A stretch of 64,000 nt of DNA from Acinetobacter proteolyticus (GTDB lineage: Bacteria; Pseudomonadota; Gammaproteobacteria; Pseudomonadales; Moraxellaceae). Below are positions 36,044-45,070 of the stretch, one piece after another (positions within the stretch are counted from its first letter, which is position 1; every line of letters begins with the position of its first letter). Location of the stretch: positions 788,446 to 852,445 of the forward strand of contig NZ_KB849179.1 of assembly GCF_000367945.1 (NCBI RefSeq), given 5' to 3'. The notes beneath the pieces were generated by a model that saw only the letters and a program-made list of their open reading frames with translations, was not told the origin of the DNA and did not search any database. The position numbers and the translations under genes were made by a program.

Positions 36044-36997
36044 ATGGCTTTACATATAGTTCATTTTATTGATCCTCAACATAAAAAACGTTGGGGACTC
36101 ATGCAGGAGGATCAAATTACATCCTTTCTGTATGACTTTGAAAGCACCCATGAAATTATTCAATGTGGCATCCTAGAACTAGCAAAATTAGCGATGGAGA
36201 GTAAAGAAAAATACTTACTCGATGAGATAGAGCTACTAAGTCCAATCACCAATCCATCGCAAATATTATGTCAGGGTGCAAATTACCACCAGCATATGCT
36301 TGATTCGGGAATCAATCCTGATACCCAGTCATTTAATATGTTTTTTACCAAATCATTGGCATCACTTCATGGACCAACAGGCTGGATTGAAAAACCAAAT
36401 CACGTTAATTTACTAGACTATGAAATTGAATTAACACTAATCTTAGGTAAAAAAACGCAAGGCTGTGTCACCGTTACCACAGAAAATTTACATGAATATA
36501 TTGCAGGTATATGTATTGGCAATGATATTTCAGCGCGTGACATCCAGATTCCACAAATGCAATTTTATAAAGGAAAAAGCTATCGTACTTTCTGTCCGCT
36601 TGGTCCGGTGCTTTGTTTATTAAATAAGGCAGAAATGCATTATCTCAACAAGCTACAACTTAAATTGAAAGTAAATGGCGAAGTCCGTCAACAGGATTCG
36701 ACCGAGAATCTAGTCTTTAAACCCGCTGAGACTCTAACTGAATTCTCTCAGATTACTAATTTTGAAGTGGGTGATGTAGTGATGACAGGTACGCCATCTG
36801 GATGTGCGCTTGGATTACCATCGACAACCCTGATAAAAATGACAGGGCTTTTACCTGAGAAGCTCAAATGGCAATTGTTTAACAAAAGCCAGTCCCGACG
36901 CTCCCAATATCTGAAAATTGGTGATCAGATCGAATCTCATATTTTTAGTAGTGATGGCAAAATCAATTTAGGCTATCAAAAGCATACTGTTTGTTAA
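36044..36997 (+). CDS. Fumarylacetoacetate hydrolase family protein
   Basis: About 317 residues from the ATG at 36044 (MALHIVHFIDPQ). The frame is open back to 35993, but that would overlap the amidohydrolase gene. Signatures: LCQGANYHQHMLDSG, LDYEIELTLILGKKTQG with the metal Glu pair, CIGNDISARDIQ, and VVMTGTPSGCALG. The family includes C-C hydrolases, decarboxylases and hydratases of ring-cleavage products. The N-terminal extension before the catalytic domain is usual for this subgroup. Probably cotranscribed with the amidohydrolase and the DUF2147 copy B. Confidence 0.88.
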   Translation: MALHIVHFIDPQHKKRWGLMQEDQITSFLYDFESTHEIIQCGILELAKLAMESKEKYLLDEIELLSPITNPSQILCQGANYHQHMLDSGINPDTQSFNMFFTKSLASLHGPTGWIEKPNHVNLLDYEIELTLILGKKTQGCVTVTTENLHEYIAGICIGNDISARDIQIPQMQFYKGKSYRTFCPLGPVLCLLNKAEMHYLNKLQLKLKVNGEVRQQDSTENLVFKPAETLTEFSQITNFEVGDVVMTGTPSGCALGLPSTTLIKMTGLLPEKLKWQLFNKSQSRRSQYLKIGDQIESHIFSSDGKINLGYQKHTVC

Positions 36998-37014
36998 GTA
37001 GAGAATCCATTGTT

Positions 37015-37452
37015 ATGAAAAAATATTTATTTTTATGTTTACTAGCATCTTACTCCGTTCATTCATTTGCATCTGACCAGCTCAATGGTACGGTATGGAA
37101 AACGATTGATGATCAAACCAATCAACCAAGAGCTCTTGTAAGATTTAGTGAAGATAAAAATGGTGCCCTGTCAGCGACCATCGAAAAAATTCTAGTTCCT
37201 AGTGAGGCGAATAAATGTACCAAATGTGAAGGAGCCTACCAAAACAAATCATTAGTTGGTCTGACTATCGTCAAAAATTTAAAAAGTTCAGGTGGAAACA
37301 AATATACAAATGGATTAATCTTAGATCCTAAGACAGGTAAGAGCTATAGCTTTAATGCTGCCCTATCTCCTGATGGTAAGAAGCTCAGTGGTCGTGGTTA
37401 CATTGGTATTTCTGCACTTGGCAGAAGTCAGACTTGGTATAAAGTTAAATGA
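37015..37452 (+). CDS. DUF2147 family exported protein, copy B
   Basis: About 145 residues from the ATG at 37015. Signal peptide KKYLFLCLLASYSVHSFAS, then the DUF2147 core LNGTVWKTIDDQTNQPRA, a CxxC pair in NKCTKCEGA, LILDPKTGKSYSF and the C-terminal RGYIGISALGRSQTWYKV. It resembles copy A at 34292, particularly in the last 20 residues and the cysteine pair. Last gene of the amidohydrolase-FAH unit. Two such exported proteins framing one catabolic segment suggest a role at the envelope during growth on the substrate. Confidence 0.85.
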   Translation: MKKYLFLCLLASYSVHSFASDQLNGTVWKTIDDQTNQPRALVRFSEDKNGALSATIEKILVPSEANKCTKCEGAYQNKSLVGLTIVKNLKSSGGNKYTNGLILDPKTGKSYSFNAALSPDGKKLSGRGYIGISALGRSQTWYKVK

Positions 37453-37533
37453 TTTGAAAAAAATAGAATATTCTTATTTTTGGATTGAACAATAGGTTTA
37501 ATCCAAAAATAACTCATTCAAAGTAAGAGATAC

Positions 37534-37656
37534 TTAGTTTTTAAGATAATTTAATTCAAAGATTGAACCGACTTGCTGCAACCCTTTTTGAATATATTGA
37601 ACTTTATTCAAGTTATTAGCCTGTTCAGCTTTTGCTTGATCTTGTAATAAATGACT
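37534..37656 (-). pseudogene. Possible C-terminal remnant of a lost gene
   Basis: On the minus strand about 40 codons read KSHLLQDQAKAEQANN and continue to SIFELNYLKN before a TAA at 37534-37536, with an in-frame TAG just upstream and no start. The composition looks like a helical protein tail rather than random AT-rich sequence. It could be the end of a gene deleted when the block was assembled. The rest of 37453-37738 shows nothing else. Confidence 0.3.
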
Positions 37657-37738
37657 TTTCTAATTATTTATATATTAGGCATGTTATAGAGTTTTTATAA
37701 TTATATTTACTGCTCTATTCGTTGTCTAGATAGAAAAA

Positions 37739-38767
37739 TTAATCAAATCGTTGATATCTGATCTTTATCTCATCTCTTACTTGCTGTGGGGTTTTACCAG
37801 ACCATTCTTTGAAAGCTCTAGTAAATGGACTATGCTCTGCATAACCTAATAATAATGCTATTTCTACAATTTGTAATCTTTGATCACTCAGATAAGATTT
37901 TGCCAACTCGTATCGAACAAAATTTAATTCTTTTCTAAAAGTTGTTCCCGCCTCTTTTAAACGTCTTTGAAAAGTCCGACGTGAATAATTTAATATCTCT
38001 ATAAGTTGTTCTACGTCGGGTTCACCTTGAGGGATTAAGTACGCGATCTGCTTTCGAACTTGTTCAATAATTTCTTCATTATGTGGCAAACTTGCAAGTA
38101 AAGTGTCCGCATGCTTCTCAAGTATAGCAACTAAAGTCGCATCAGAGTTTTTAAGCGGTATAGTTAGCATTTCCCTATCAAAACGCATGAGAGGTATAGG
38201 CTGTTCAAATAAAACAGGACACCCAAAATAATCTTCATAAGGCTTGATGTCTGCGGGTTGCTTATGAATAAAATGAACAGCTTTTAATTTATCTTGGCCC
38301 TCTATTAGATTTCGACAAAACTGGATTATCACGGCCCAACCAGTTTCATCAGATAAGCTATTCACTTGGTAATCTTGAACTTCCCATGAAATTTCTACAT
38401 AGTCAGTATGCATCTGGACAGATGCGGGAACAACATCATATAAAAGGCGATGATAACGTTCAAAACGTTCTAAGACTGCTCCAAGATTATCACAAGCTAG
38501 AAAAACTGAACCTAAAATTCCAAGATGTTGTGCCGTAATCGTTTGACCAACATGTAAACCTATTAAAGGATCATTCAAATATTCCCTTGCAATAATAAGC
38601 AACTCTTCCCAATGATCAACATCTATCCCACCTAAGCCACTTGAATCGACTACAGGCCAAGGTTCGCCAAGAATTTTTTCTGGGTCATGCCCATGTGCCT
38701 CAAGATATTGAAACAATAATCGAACATATGTTTCAGGAATCTTTCTACTATGTAACGGTTTATTCAA
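37739..38767 (-). CDS. AraC family regulator (OruR-type)
   Basis: A 342-residue regulator with an Arabinose_bd-type N-terminal domain (about 1-200: VGQTITAQHLGILGSVFLAC region) and a C-terminal AraC DNA-binding domain: VEQLIEILNYSRRTFQRRL and IVEIALLLGYAEHSPFTRA, ending FKEWSGKTPQQVRDE. Divergent from the DUF2505 gene. Two near-identical direct repeats in the shared 243-bp gap (38794 and 38901) are good candidates for its binding sites. Confidence 0.9.
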   Translation of the reverse strand: MNKPLHSRKIPETYVRLLFQYLEAHGHDPEKILGEPWPVVDSSGLGGIDVDHWEELLIIAREYLNDPLIGLHVGQTITAQHLGILGSVFLACDNLGAVLERFERYHRLLYDVVPASVQMHTDYVEISWEVQDYQVNSLSDETGWAVIIQFCRNLIEGQDKLKAVHFIHKQPADIKPYEDYFGCPVLFEQPIPLMRFDREMLTIPLKNSDATLVAILEKHADTLLASLPHNEEIIEQVRKQIAYLIPQGEPDVEQLIEILNYSRRTFQRRLKEAGTTFRKELNFVRYELAKSYLSDQRLQIVEIALLLGYAEHSPFTRAFKEWSGKTPQQVRDEIKIRYQRFD

Positions 38768-38793
38768 TCCAATAATCTCGTTTCATTCTAATA

Positions 38794-38917
38794 TGGCACA
38801 AAGTATCAAATAGTTTTCTGAGAGGTGTCAAGTAAGTGTAAATCAATTATAAAACCGTAAAAATAATTGATTCCTAAATACTTTACTCATTTTTATATTT
38901 TGGCGCAAAGTATCAAT
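38794..38917. promoter_or_regulatory. Paired direct repeats, probable AraC binding sites
   Basis: TGGCACAAAGTATCAAA (38794-38810) and TGGCGCAAAGTATCAAT (38901-38917) agree at 15 of 17 positions, lie in the same orientation and are 107 bp apart (about ten helical turns). The first is next to the araC start and the second is upstream of the DUF2505 gene, a layout compatible with looping control. Confidence 0.5.
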
Positions 38918-39010
38918 TCTTTGGCATTTTCCATCAAGCCGTAAAACTTAATTCCATTGATGATGTTGTGTATGAACAGTACGTCTACCCAGCCTTAAAG
39001 GAGTTAGGAA

Positions 39011-39508
39011 ATGGCACATCGCTTTACGGTAAAACAGGAGTTAGTACCCTGTACATTGGCCGAGGCCCAAAAAATACTGTCAAATCAAAAGTTTCATCTA
39101 AGTGTCTGCTCAAAAGTACCATGTGAAAATTTAGAGATACTCAATAAAGAATTTACGGGTTCGAAATATTACCTTAAACGGTCCCAAAATCTAGATGTAA
39201 ATATCCCAGAAATAGCAAGAAAGTTCTTAAATGGAGCATTCAAACTTGTTCGTGAAGATCATTGGGATATTGAGCATTTAATTTGTAAATCCACTTTTCA
39301 AATGAATATGCCAAGTAGTTTTAATAACCAAGCACGTTACTCAATAGAAAATGGCAAGTTGACAATTATTGTTGACTGGGAAGTTAAAGTGAATGTCCCC
39401 CTCATCGGCAACATGCTTGCAAAACATGCTGAGTCTGAGATTCGACGTTTTAGTGATATTGAATTGAAAATTGTATGTGATGAAATTAAAAGCAACACAT
39501 ATATTTGA
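39011..39508 (+). CDS. DUF2505 family protein
   Basis: A 165-residue cytosolic protein resembling the DUF2505 family (START/SRPBCC-like fold, function unproven). It begins AHRFTVKQELVPCTLAEAQ and has the paired strand motif STFQMNMPSSFNNQARYSI and a C-terminal amphipathic helix (IGNMLAKHAESEIRRF). A good GGAGTTAGGAA ribosome site. It is followed 105 bp later by the first flavin oxidoreductase gene. The fold could bind a hydrophobic ligand; that is inferred. Confidence 0.72.
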   Translation: MAHRFTVKQELVPCTLAEAQKILSNQKFHLSVCSKVPCENLEILNKEFTGSKYYLKRSQNLDVNIPEIARKFLNGAFKLVREDHWDIEHLICKSTFQMNMPSSFNNQARYSIENGKLTIIVDWEVKVNVPLIGNMLAKHAESEIRRFSDIELKIVCDEIKSNTYI

Positions 39509-39613
39509 TTAATTTAAATATTTCTAATCTTCAGAAGTAATACCATTCGTTAATCTGTTGACACCGCTATTTTTAGGTAATTAGAACGATCATATTTTAA
39601 GGAAGTCGAACAA

Positions 39614-40882
39614 ATGTCTTCAAATTTTATATTAGAAAATCCAATTTATTTTGGGTCTTTGAAAGTTTCAGGACGCGTATTTAAAACAGCAACTCATGAG
39701 ACTCTAGCCACTGATGAAGGATTTATGACCGATGGAATATTAGATTTTTATCGACCTATGGCGGAGTCTAAATTACCTTTAATCATCACAGGAAATATTT
39801 TTGTTTCTTGGCAAGGAAAATCCGGAGGTAAACAGTTAGCTTTAGATCATGATGATAAAATTCCGGGGATGAAGAAACTAGCGGATATGTGCCACCAATA
39901 CGGAACAAAGCTAATCGCCCAGATCAATCACGGTGGCTCTCAAATGCGTTCATCTGCTGAAGGTATTACTGATTATCCCGTTACATCTACTGGCCGCTTA
40001 CATCCTACTCTACTGGGAATTTCTCGCTCATTAAAAATAGAAGAATTTCCTGATCTCATCAAGTCTTATGCAGATGCCGCAGAAAGAGCTCAAAAAGCAG
40101 GTTGCGATGGAGTACAAATTCAAATGGCTCATGGTTATTTGATTAGTCAGTTTCTGACGCCTGGCACTAATCGCAGGAAGGATAAGTATGGTGGAAATGC
40201 TGAAAAACGCATGAATCTGGCTTTAGAAATATATAGAGCGGTTCGGGAAAGAGTTGGTCCTCATTATCCAATTATTGCGAAGCTAAACGGATGCGATGAT
40301 CGTCCTGGTGGGGTTAAGCTTGAAGATCAAATCATATTGGCAAAGCAACTTGAAAATGAGGGTTTAAATGCAATTGAAATTACTCGAGGACATTTTTCCA
40401 CAATCCCAAGTACATTGTCTGGAAAATGGTCTGGTTTTATAAAAAGGCAAACTCAGGTCGGGATGGCTTCCACATTCCCATTTTGGCAACGTTTGTTTAT
40501 GCGTGTGATTGCAATATTTTTTGAACCATTTCTCAATCATAATTACCCTGCCCGTCAAGGCTTTAATGTGAGCTATGCTGAAGAGTTTAAAAAGGCACTT
40601 TCTATCCCTGTATTTAGTTGTGGTGGTTTTAATGACAAAGCTTCAATGGAAAATGCCGTTCGAGAAAAACGAATAGATGCAGTTTCTATAGGGCGTGGCT
40701 TGATCGCAAATCCTTATTTATTCCATCACCTTTACCATCCGATTCCACAAGCCCCTGTTTGTGATTATTGTAATTTATGTATTGGAAGTGCAGGTGGTGA
40801 GTTAGGTGTTGGATGTTTCAATCCTAACGTGCAACCAGATCGTGATCGCATGCTTAAAGCAAGAATATTCCATTCAAGTTAA
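39614..40882 (+). CDS. Old-Yellow-Enzyme-like NADH:flavin oxidoreductase with Fe-S motif, copy 1
   Basis: A 422-residue TIM-barrel FMN protein. Substrate/FMN motifs INHGGSQ (HGGxQ), AGCDGVQIQMAHGYLISQFL and RRKDKYGGNAEKRM. Near the C terminus there is C-x2-C-x2-C-x11-C (CDYCNLCIG to GVGC), the type of cluster-binding pattern found in 2,4-dienoyl-CoA reductase relatives, but the C-terminal FAD/NAD domain of those enzymes is missing. AAGGAAG before the ATG. Likely reduces a C=C bond; substrate unknown. A paralogue is at 41109. Confidence 0.86.
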   Translation: MSSNFILENPIYFGSLKVSGRVFKTATHETLATDEGFMTDGILDFYRPMAESKLPLIITGNIFVSWQGKSGGKQLALDHDDKIPGMKKLADMCHQYGTKLIAQINHGGSQMRSSAEGITDYPVTSTGRLHPTLLGISRSLKIEEFPDLIKSYADAAERAQKAGCDGVQIQMAHGYLISQFLTPGTNRRKDKYGGNAEKRMNLALEIYRAVRERVGPHYPIIAKLNGCDDRPGGVKLEDQIILAKQLENEGLNAIEITRGHFSTIPSTLSGKWSGFIKRQTQVGMASTFPFWQRLFMRVIAIFFEPFLNHNYPARQGFNVSYAEEFKKALSIPVFSCGGFNDKASMENAVREKRIDAVSIGRGLIANPYLFHHLYHPIPQAPVCDYCNLCIGSAGGELGVGCFNPNVQPDRDRMLKARIFHSS

Positions 40883-41108
40883 TATATTTCAACCATTCAG
40901 AAGGATACTCTAATCCTCACTCTAACTACTTTGTTCTGAGGATTAGATACTCCTTGTATGTAAATATATTTACTTCAAAGAATTAAAGATTTTCTAAAAG
41001 TTAACATTGAATCAAAGATAAATTTTTGCGCGTATAGATTGATAGAAATAGAAACCCTCAAATAACTTTTAGATTCAGTTAACTAAAAACAAATAGCGAT
41101 AATATTCT

Positions 41109-42407
41109 ATGACACAATTCAATGATAAGTCTCATGAGAAACAAATAGAACAGCTTCTATACCAACCTTTGAAGATTGGTAAAATGAATGTTTCTGGACG
41201 TGTTTTTAAATCTGCAACGAGTGAAACAAGAGCTACAACTGAAGGATTTGTTACAGATGCGTTAATCGATTTCTATCTCCCTATGGCAAAAGCAAAGACC
41301 CCTTTAATTTTTACTGGAAATCTTTGTATTTCTAAGCAAGGTCATTCAGCTGGTAAACAGGCAAGCATTGATGCAGATAATAAAATCGCAGGTTTAAAAA
41401 CTTGGGTAGACGCTATACACGCACATGGTCAAAAAACTAAATTGATTGCACAACTGAATCATGGTGGTCGTCAAGTTGTCAGACCAAATGATGCAGATAA
41501 TCCTGTGGTGTCTGCATCAAACGTAATGGAACAATCATTAGGTACAAAGCCTCGTGCCTTACAGCTAAATGAAATTCCAAAGATCATTGATGATTTTGTT
41601 CGAGCTGCGGTTAGGGCTAAAATGGCGGGCTTTGATGGTATTCAATTGCATTTTGCTCATGGTTATTTGATAAGCCAATTCTTAGCTCCCTATACCAACC
41701 GACGAAAAGATTTATATGGTGGCAATCTAGATAATAGAATGAGATTACCCTTACAGATTGTTAAAGCCATTCGTCAGTGTGTTGGAGATGATTTTCCGAT
41801 TTTGGCTAAAGTCAATGGTACAGATGCTCTCGCTTTTCGACGAGGCGCAACCACTGATGAGTTAGTGACTTTTGCAGTTGCTCTACAAAATGAGGGAGTT
41901 GATGCGATTGAGATCAGTCGAGCTCATTATGAGTCTGTCCCACCCATGTTGTCTGGTTCTTATCATGGGTTCTTAAAAACAAATATAGAGCATGGTTCGG
42001 GAATGGGTTTTTCATCTACTCGGAAGAAAATAGCCTTGTCCATGTCTCCCATGATTGAAAGCTTTCTCACTTGGTCAGCTCCAAAAGGTGAAGGTTATAA
42101 CATGCCCTATGTAAAACACTTTAAACGCGCACTGGATATACCTGTGATTGCAAGTGGTGGGTTTGTCTCAAGAGAGGTAATGGAAAATGCTTTAATTAAT
42201 GGACATAGTGATGCTATATCGTGTGCCCGTGCATTTATCGCAGATCCTTATCTTTACCATAACTTATATCATTCAGAGCTTGATTATCCAATTTGCCAGT
42301 ATTGCAATAAATGTATTGCTCGTTTAGGGGGAATGGCGGTGGATTGCTATGAACCAGAAATGTCAAATAAACGTCAGATAATGCTAGACACAGATATTCT
42401 TTTTTAA
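41109..42407 (+). CDS. Old-Yellow-Enzyme-like NADH:flavin oxidoreductase with Fe-S motif, copy 2
   Basis: A 432-residue paralogue of the 39614 gene, clearly similar along its length. HGGRQ is the canonical OYE form here, followed by FDGIQLHFAHGYLISQFLAP and RRKDLYGGNLDNRM. C-terminal cysteines C-x2-C-x2-C-x10-C (CQYCNKCIA to VDC). Also lacks the FAD/NAD domain, so it must take electrons from NAD(P)H directly or from a partner. A 226-bp gap separates it from copy 1, so it may have its own promoter. Confidence 0.86.
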   Translation: MTQFNDKSHEKQIEQLLYQPLKIGKMNVSGRVFKSATSETRATTEGFVTDALIDFYLPMAKAKTPLIFTGNLCISKQGHSAGKQASIDADNKIAGLKTWVDAIHAHGQKTKLIAQLNHGGRQVVRPNDADNPVVSASNVMEQSLGTKPRALQLNEIPKIIDDFVRAAVRAKMAGFDGIQLHFAHGYLISQFLAPYTNRRKDLYGGNLDNRMRLPLQIVKAIRQCVGDDFPILAKVNGTDALAFRRGATTDELVTFAVALQNEGVDAIEISRAHYESVPPMLSGSYHGFLKTNIEHGSGMGFSSTRKKIALSMSPMIESFLTWSAPKGEGYNMPYVKHFKRALDIPVIASGGFVSREVMENALINGHSDAISCARAFIADPYLYHNLYHSELDYPICQYCNKCIARLGGMAVDCYEPEMSNKRQIMLDTDILF

Positions 42408-42571
42408 TGTATGAATCTTTTAGTTCATGAACTTGGTTTTTAGTTTTTATAACTTTATACCTCTAAAATGCACTTTTATATTTGCTTCAGTTAAATAAGT
42501 TTTCCTCAAAGTCTCATTTCGTAAAGAAATAACAAGAACTCCCATAAGCTTAATGTGCCACAAACAATGAT

Positions 42572-43465
42572 TTAATTTATTCTTAATGTGTCAATAACAA
42601 GTTTCAAAGCTGGTGACTGCTGTCTACGATGAGGATAATACAAATGAAATCCTGGGTATGCTATTGCATACTCATCCAATACTTTTATTAATTGCCCTTG
42701 TAATAAATTGTCCTGAATGAGCTCTTCAGGAATGTAAGCAATGCCTTCTCCAGCTAATACTGCATCAGCAATAAGCTCAGAATCATTAAAGACCCATTGC
42801 CCAGAAACTTTAATTTTAGTTTCAATGCCTTCAACCAAGAATTCCCATTGATATAATCCACCTTGAGTAGACAATCGATAGCCAATACAGTTGTGTTGAA
42901 TCAAATCTTGAGGTTTTTCTGGGATGCCCTTTAGTACAAGGTATTCAGGCGATGCCACAACAACCATTCTGACATCTGAACTAATCCGAACAGCAATCAT
43001 TCCTTCCGCTACCCGACTACCAAAACGGACACCTGCATCAAAACGTTCCGCTACAATATCAACCATGCCATTATTTGCTGTTAGCTCAATATTGATATCT
43101 GGATAAAGCTGCGTTAATTGCTTTAATTTAGGTAATAGCACATAACGGATAGCATGATGACTTGCATTTATTCTTACATTTCCCGCTGGTGTATCTCTTA
43201 GTTTCGACAGTAATGATAATTCATTATCTATATGATCAAAACTCGCTCCAATCGTCTGTCTTAGCTTGTCACCAGCCTCTGTTGGAGAAACGCTACGTGT
43301 AGTCCGAGTGAGCAACAACATCCCTAAACGCTCTTCCAGTCCACGAATGGTATGGCTCAAAGCAGACTGGGAAACACCTAGCTTACCTGCTGCTTTAGTA
43401 AAACTACCTTCACGAGTCACCATCAGAAAGGCATATAGATCATTATAGTTCTCTTTTGTAATCAT
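42572..43465 (-). CDS. LysR family transcriptional regulator
   Basis: A 297-residue LysR-type regulator. N-terminal helix-turn-helix in SFTKAAGKLGVSQSALSHTI and RLGMLLLTRTTRSVSPTEAG. The effector-binding domain shows GNVRINASHHAIRYVLLPKL and RFDAGVRFGSRVAEGM, common in the PecT/DmlR-like group that often controls an adjacent oxidoreductase or exporter. Convergent with the OYE gene; the MFS gene lies 334 bp behind it on the same strand. The target is uncertain. Confidence 0.9.
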   Translation of the reverse strand: MITKENYNDLYAFLMVTREGSFTKAAGKLGVSQSALSHTIRGLEERLGMLLLTRTTRSVSPTEAGDKLRQTIGASFDHIDNELSLLSKLRDTPAGNVRINASHHAIRYVLLPKLKQLTQLYPDINIELTANNGMVDIVAERFDAGVRFGSRVAEGMIAVRISSDVRMVVVASPEYLVLKGIPEKPQDLIQHNCIGYRLSTQGGLYQWEFLVEGIETKIKVSGQWVFNDSELIADAVLAGEGIAYIPEELIQDNLLQGQLIKVLDEYAIAYPGFHLYYPHRRQQSPALKLVIDTLRIN

Positions 43466-43799
43466 CTAGATCCTCTATGGTTCAGTAATTTAAGCGTTAA
43501 TATTTAAATAATACCACTTAGAAACGTATGATTTATTAATCCTATTCATGACTCTATCCCCTTTTAGTTCCTTGCTCATACATTTTCGTATTTCTATAAT
43601 CTGTTATGCTTCGGACAAATAATTGAAGTTAAAAATAAAAAATCTATGATTCTTAAAAACTATAAGAGATTTGAACATGGCATATTCCCTCACCACGTTC
43701 ATTATTAAAAGAAATATATAAGCTCTAATCTAACATTCTGCTCGTGACAATGCTTATTTCTTTATTCATATTCGTTTATGAATATTCGACTCAATTGGA
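43466..43799. other. Gap between MFS and LysR genes
   Basis: AT-rich, presumably the LysR promoter and the 3' UTR of the MFS gene. Two very short frames are open (43645, 20 codons; 43677, 14 codons) with no further support. No terminator or operator could be named. Confidence 0.4.
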
Positions 43800-44981
43800 T
43801 TACTTTGTCGTCAAACGAGATATCAAAATAGAAGAAATAACCAAAATAAGTGCACTGGCTACAAAAGTTATCTGGTAACCACTATGGTCAAATAAAACTC
43901 CACCCAGTGTTGAACCTAAAGCAATTGCAAGTTGAATCACCGCCACCATTAACCCGCCACCTGCTTCTGCATCATTGGGTAAGGTACGTGCTAACCATCC
44001 CCACCATCCTACAGGTGCTGCTGTTGCTAAGAACCCCCATAAACAAAGTAATACTGCAACTACCATCGTCCAAGTTCCAAAAAATACGAGTGACAATGCG
44101 ATAACAGCCATCATAATAGGAATAACGATCAAAGTTGCATAAAAACGACGTTTCAAGAACGTATTAATTACGGCAGTACCAATAAATCCCATTACCCCAA
44201 TCCCCAGTAAAATAAGTGACAGGGTCGAAATATCAACCCGAGTTATGGTTTCTAAAAATGGTCGCACATAGGTATAAAGAGAAAACTGTCCCATAAAAAA
44301 TGAACTGATCGCTAACATACCCATCATAACGACTGGATTACGCAATAACCCCAAAATGGATGATTGCTTTTCTGTTTGACGCGAAGTAGCTGGCATTGAG
44401 GGCAAACTCAACCATTGCCAAATAAAAGCGATGATAGCTACAGGAACTAAGCATAAAAATGCACCTCGCCAACCGATGATTGAGCCGAGATAACTTCCTA
44501 AAGGAGCAGCAATCACCATTGCCAATGCATTACCGCTGTTAAAAATTGCTAATGCTTTAGGTACTTGTGAGCTCGGCACTAATCGCATTGCCATTGCGGC
44601 TGACATCGACCAAAAACCACCAATTACCAAACCAATCAACGCCCGACCTAGCATATAAACTATATAATTTTGGGCTAGTGCCACGATTGCACCTGAAATT
44701 GCCATAATAGCCGTTAAAACTAACAAAAGTGTTTTACGATTCATATCTCCTGCTAAGCGAGAAATCGTCAAACTTGTTATGACAGCAAAAGCACCTGAAA
44801 TTGCAATTCCTTGTCCAGCCAAACCCTCAGTAACATTCAGATCTGTTGCAATCGGTGTCAGTAAACTCACTGGCATAAACTCTGATGCAATCAAGGCAAA
44901 AACACATAAGGTCATTGCAAAAACCCCACTCCAGTAGGCAGGAGCTTCTACGAGGCTTTCTTTTTCTTCAGGGTTAAGCAT
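43800..44981 (-). CDS. MFS transporter, DHA1-type exporter
   Basis: A 393-residue major facilitator with about twelve membrane helices. Motifs: ASEFMPVSLLTPIATDL in helix 1, the loop RLAGDMNRKTLLL (motif A region), GRALIGLVIGGFWSMSAA, and the symmetric second half. It resembles sugar-efflux or arabinose-exporter-like (AraJ/YdhP) members, so small-molecule export across the inner membrane is likely; the substrate is unknown. Divergent from the exported alpha/beta hydrolase gene, with a repeated palindrome in the shared gap. Confidence 0.88.
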   Translation of the reverse strand: MLNPEEKESLVEAPAYWSGVFAMTLCVFALIASEFMPVSLLTPIATDLNVTEGLAGQGIAISGAFAVITSLTISRLAGDMNRKTLLLVLTAIMAISGAIVALAQNYIVYMLGRALIGLVIGGFWSMSAAMAMRLVPSSQVPKALAIFNSGNALAMVIAAPLGSYLGSIIGWRGAFLCLVPVAIIAFIWQWLSLPSMPATSRQTEKQSSILGLLRNPVVMMGMLAISSFFMGQFSLYTYVRPFLETITRVDISTLSLILLGIGVMGFIGTAVINTFLKRRFYATLIVIPIMMAVIALSLVFFGTWTMVVAVLLCLWGFLATAAPVGWWGWLARTLPNDAEAGGGLMVAVIQLAIALGSTLGGVLFDHSGYQITFVASALILVISSILISRLTTK

Positions 44982-45070
44982 TGACTATCTCTACTCGAAA
45001 TTGGAGTAGTAATTATAAAAATAAGGATCAACTGGAATAAGTAGCTTAAGCCGAATAGAGTTATGTATAT

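Noticed and set aside
43645..43721. Two very short frames in the MFS-LysR gap
   Set aside because: Only 14 and 20 codons, no homology that I recognise and no conserved context.
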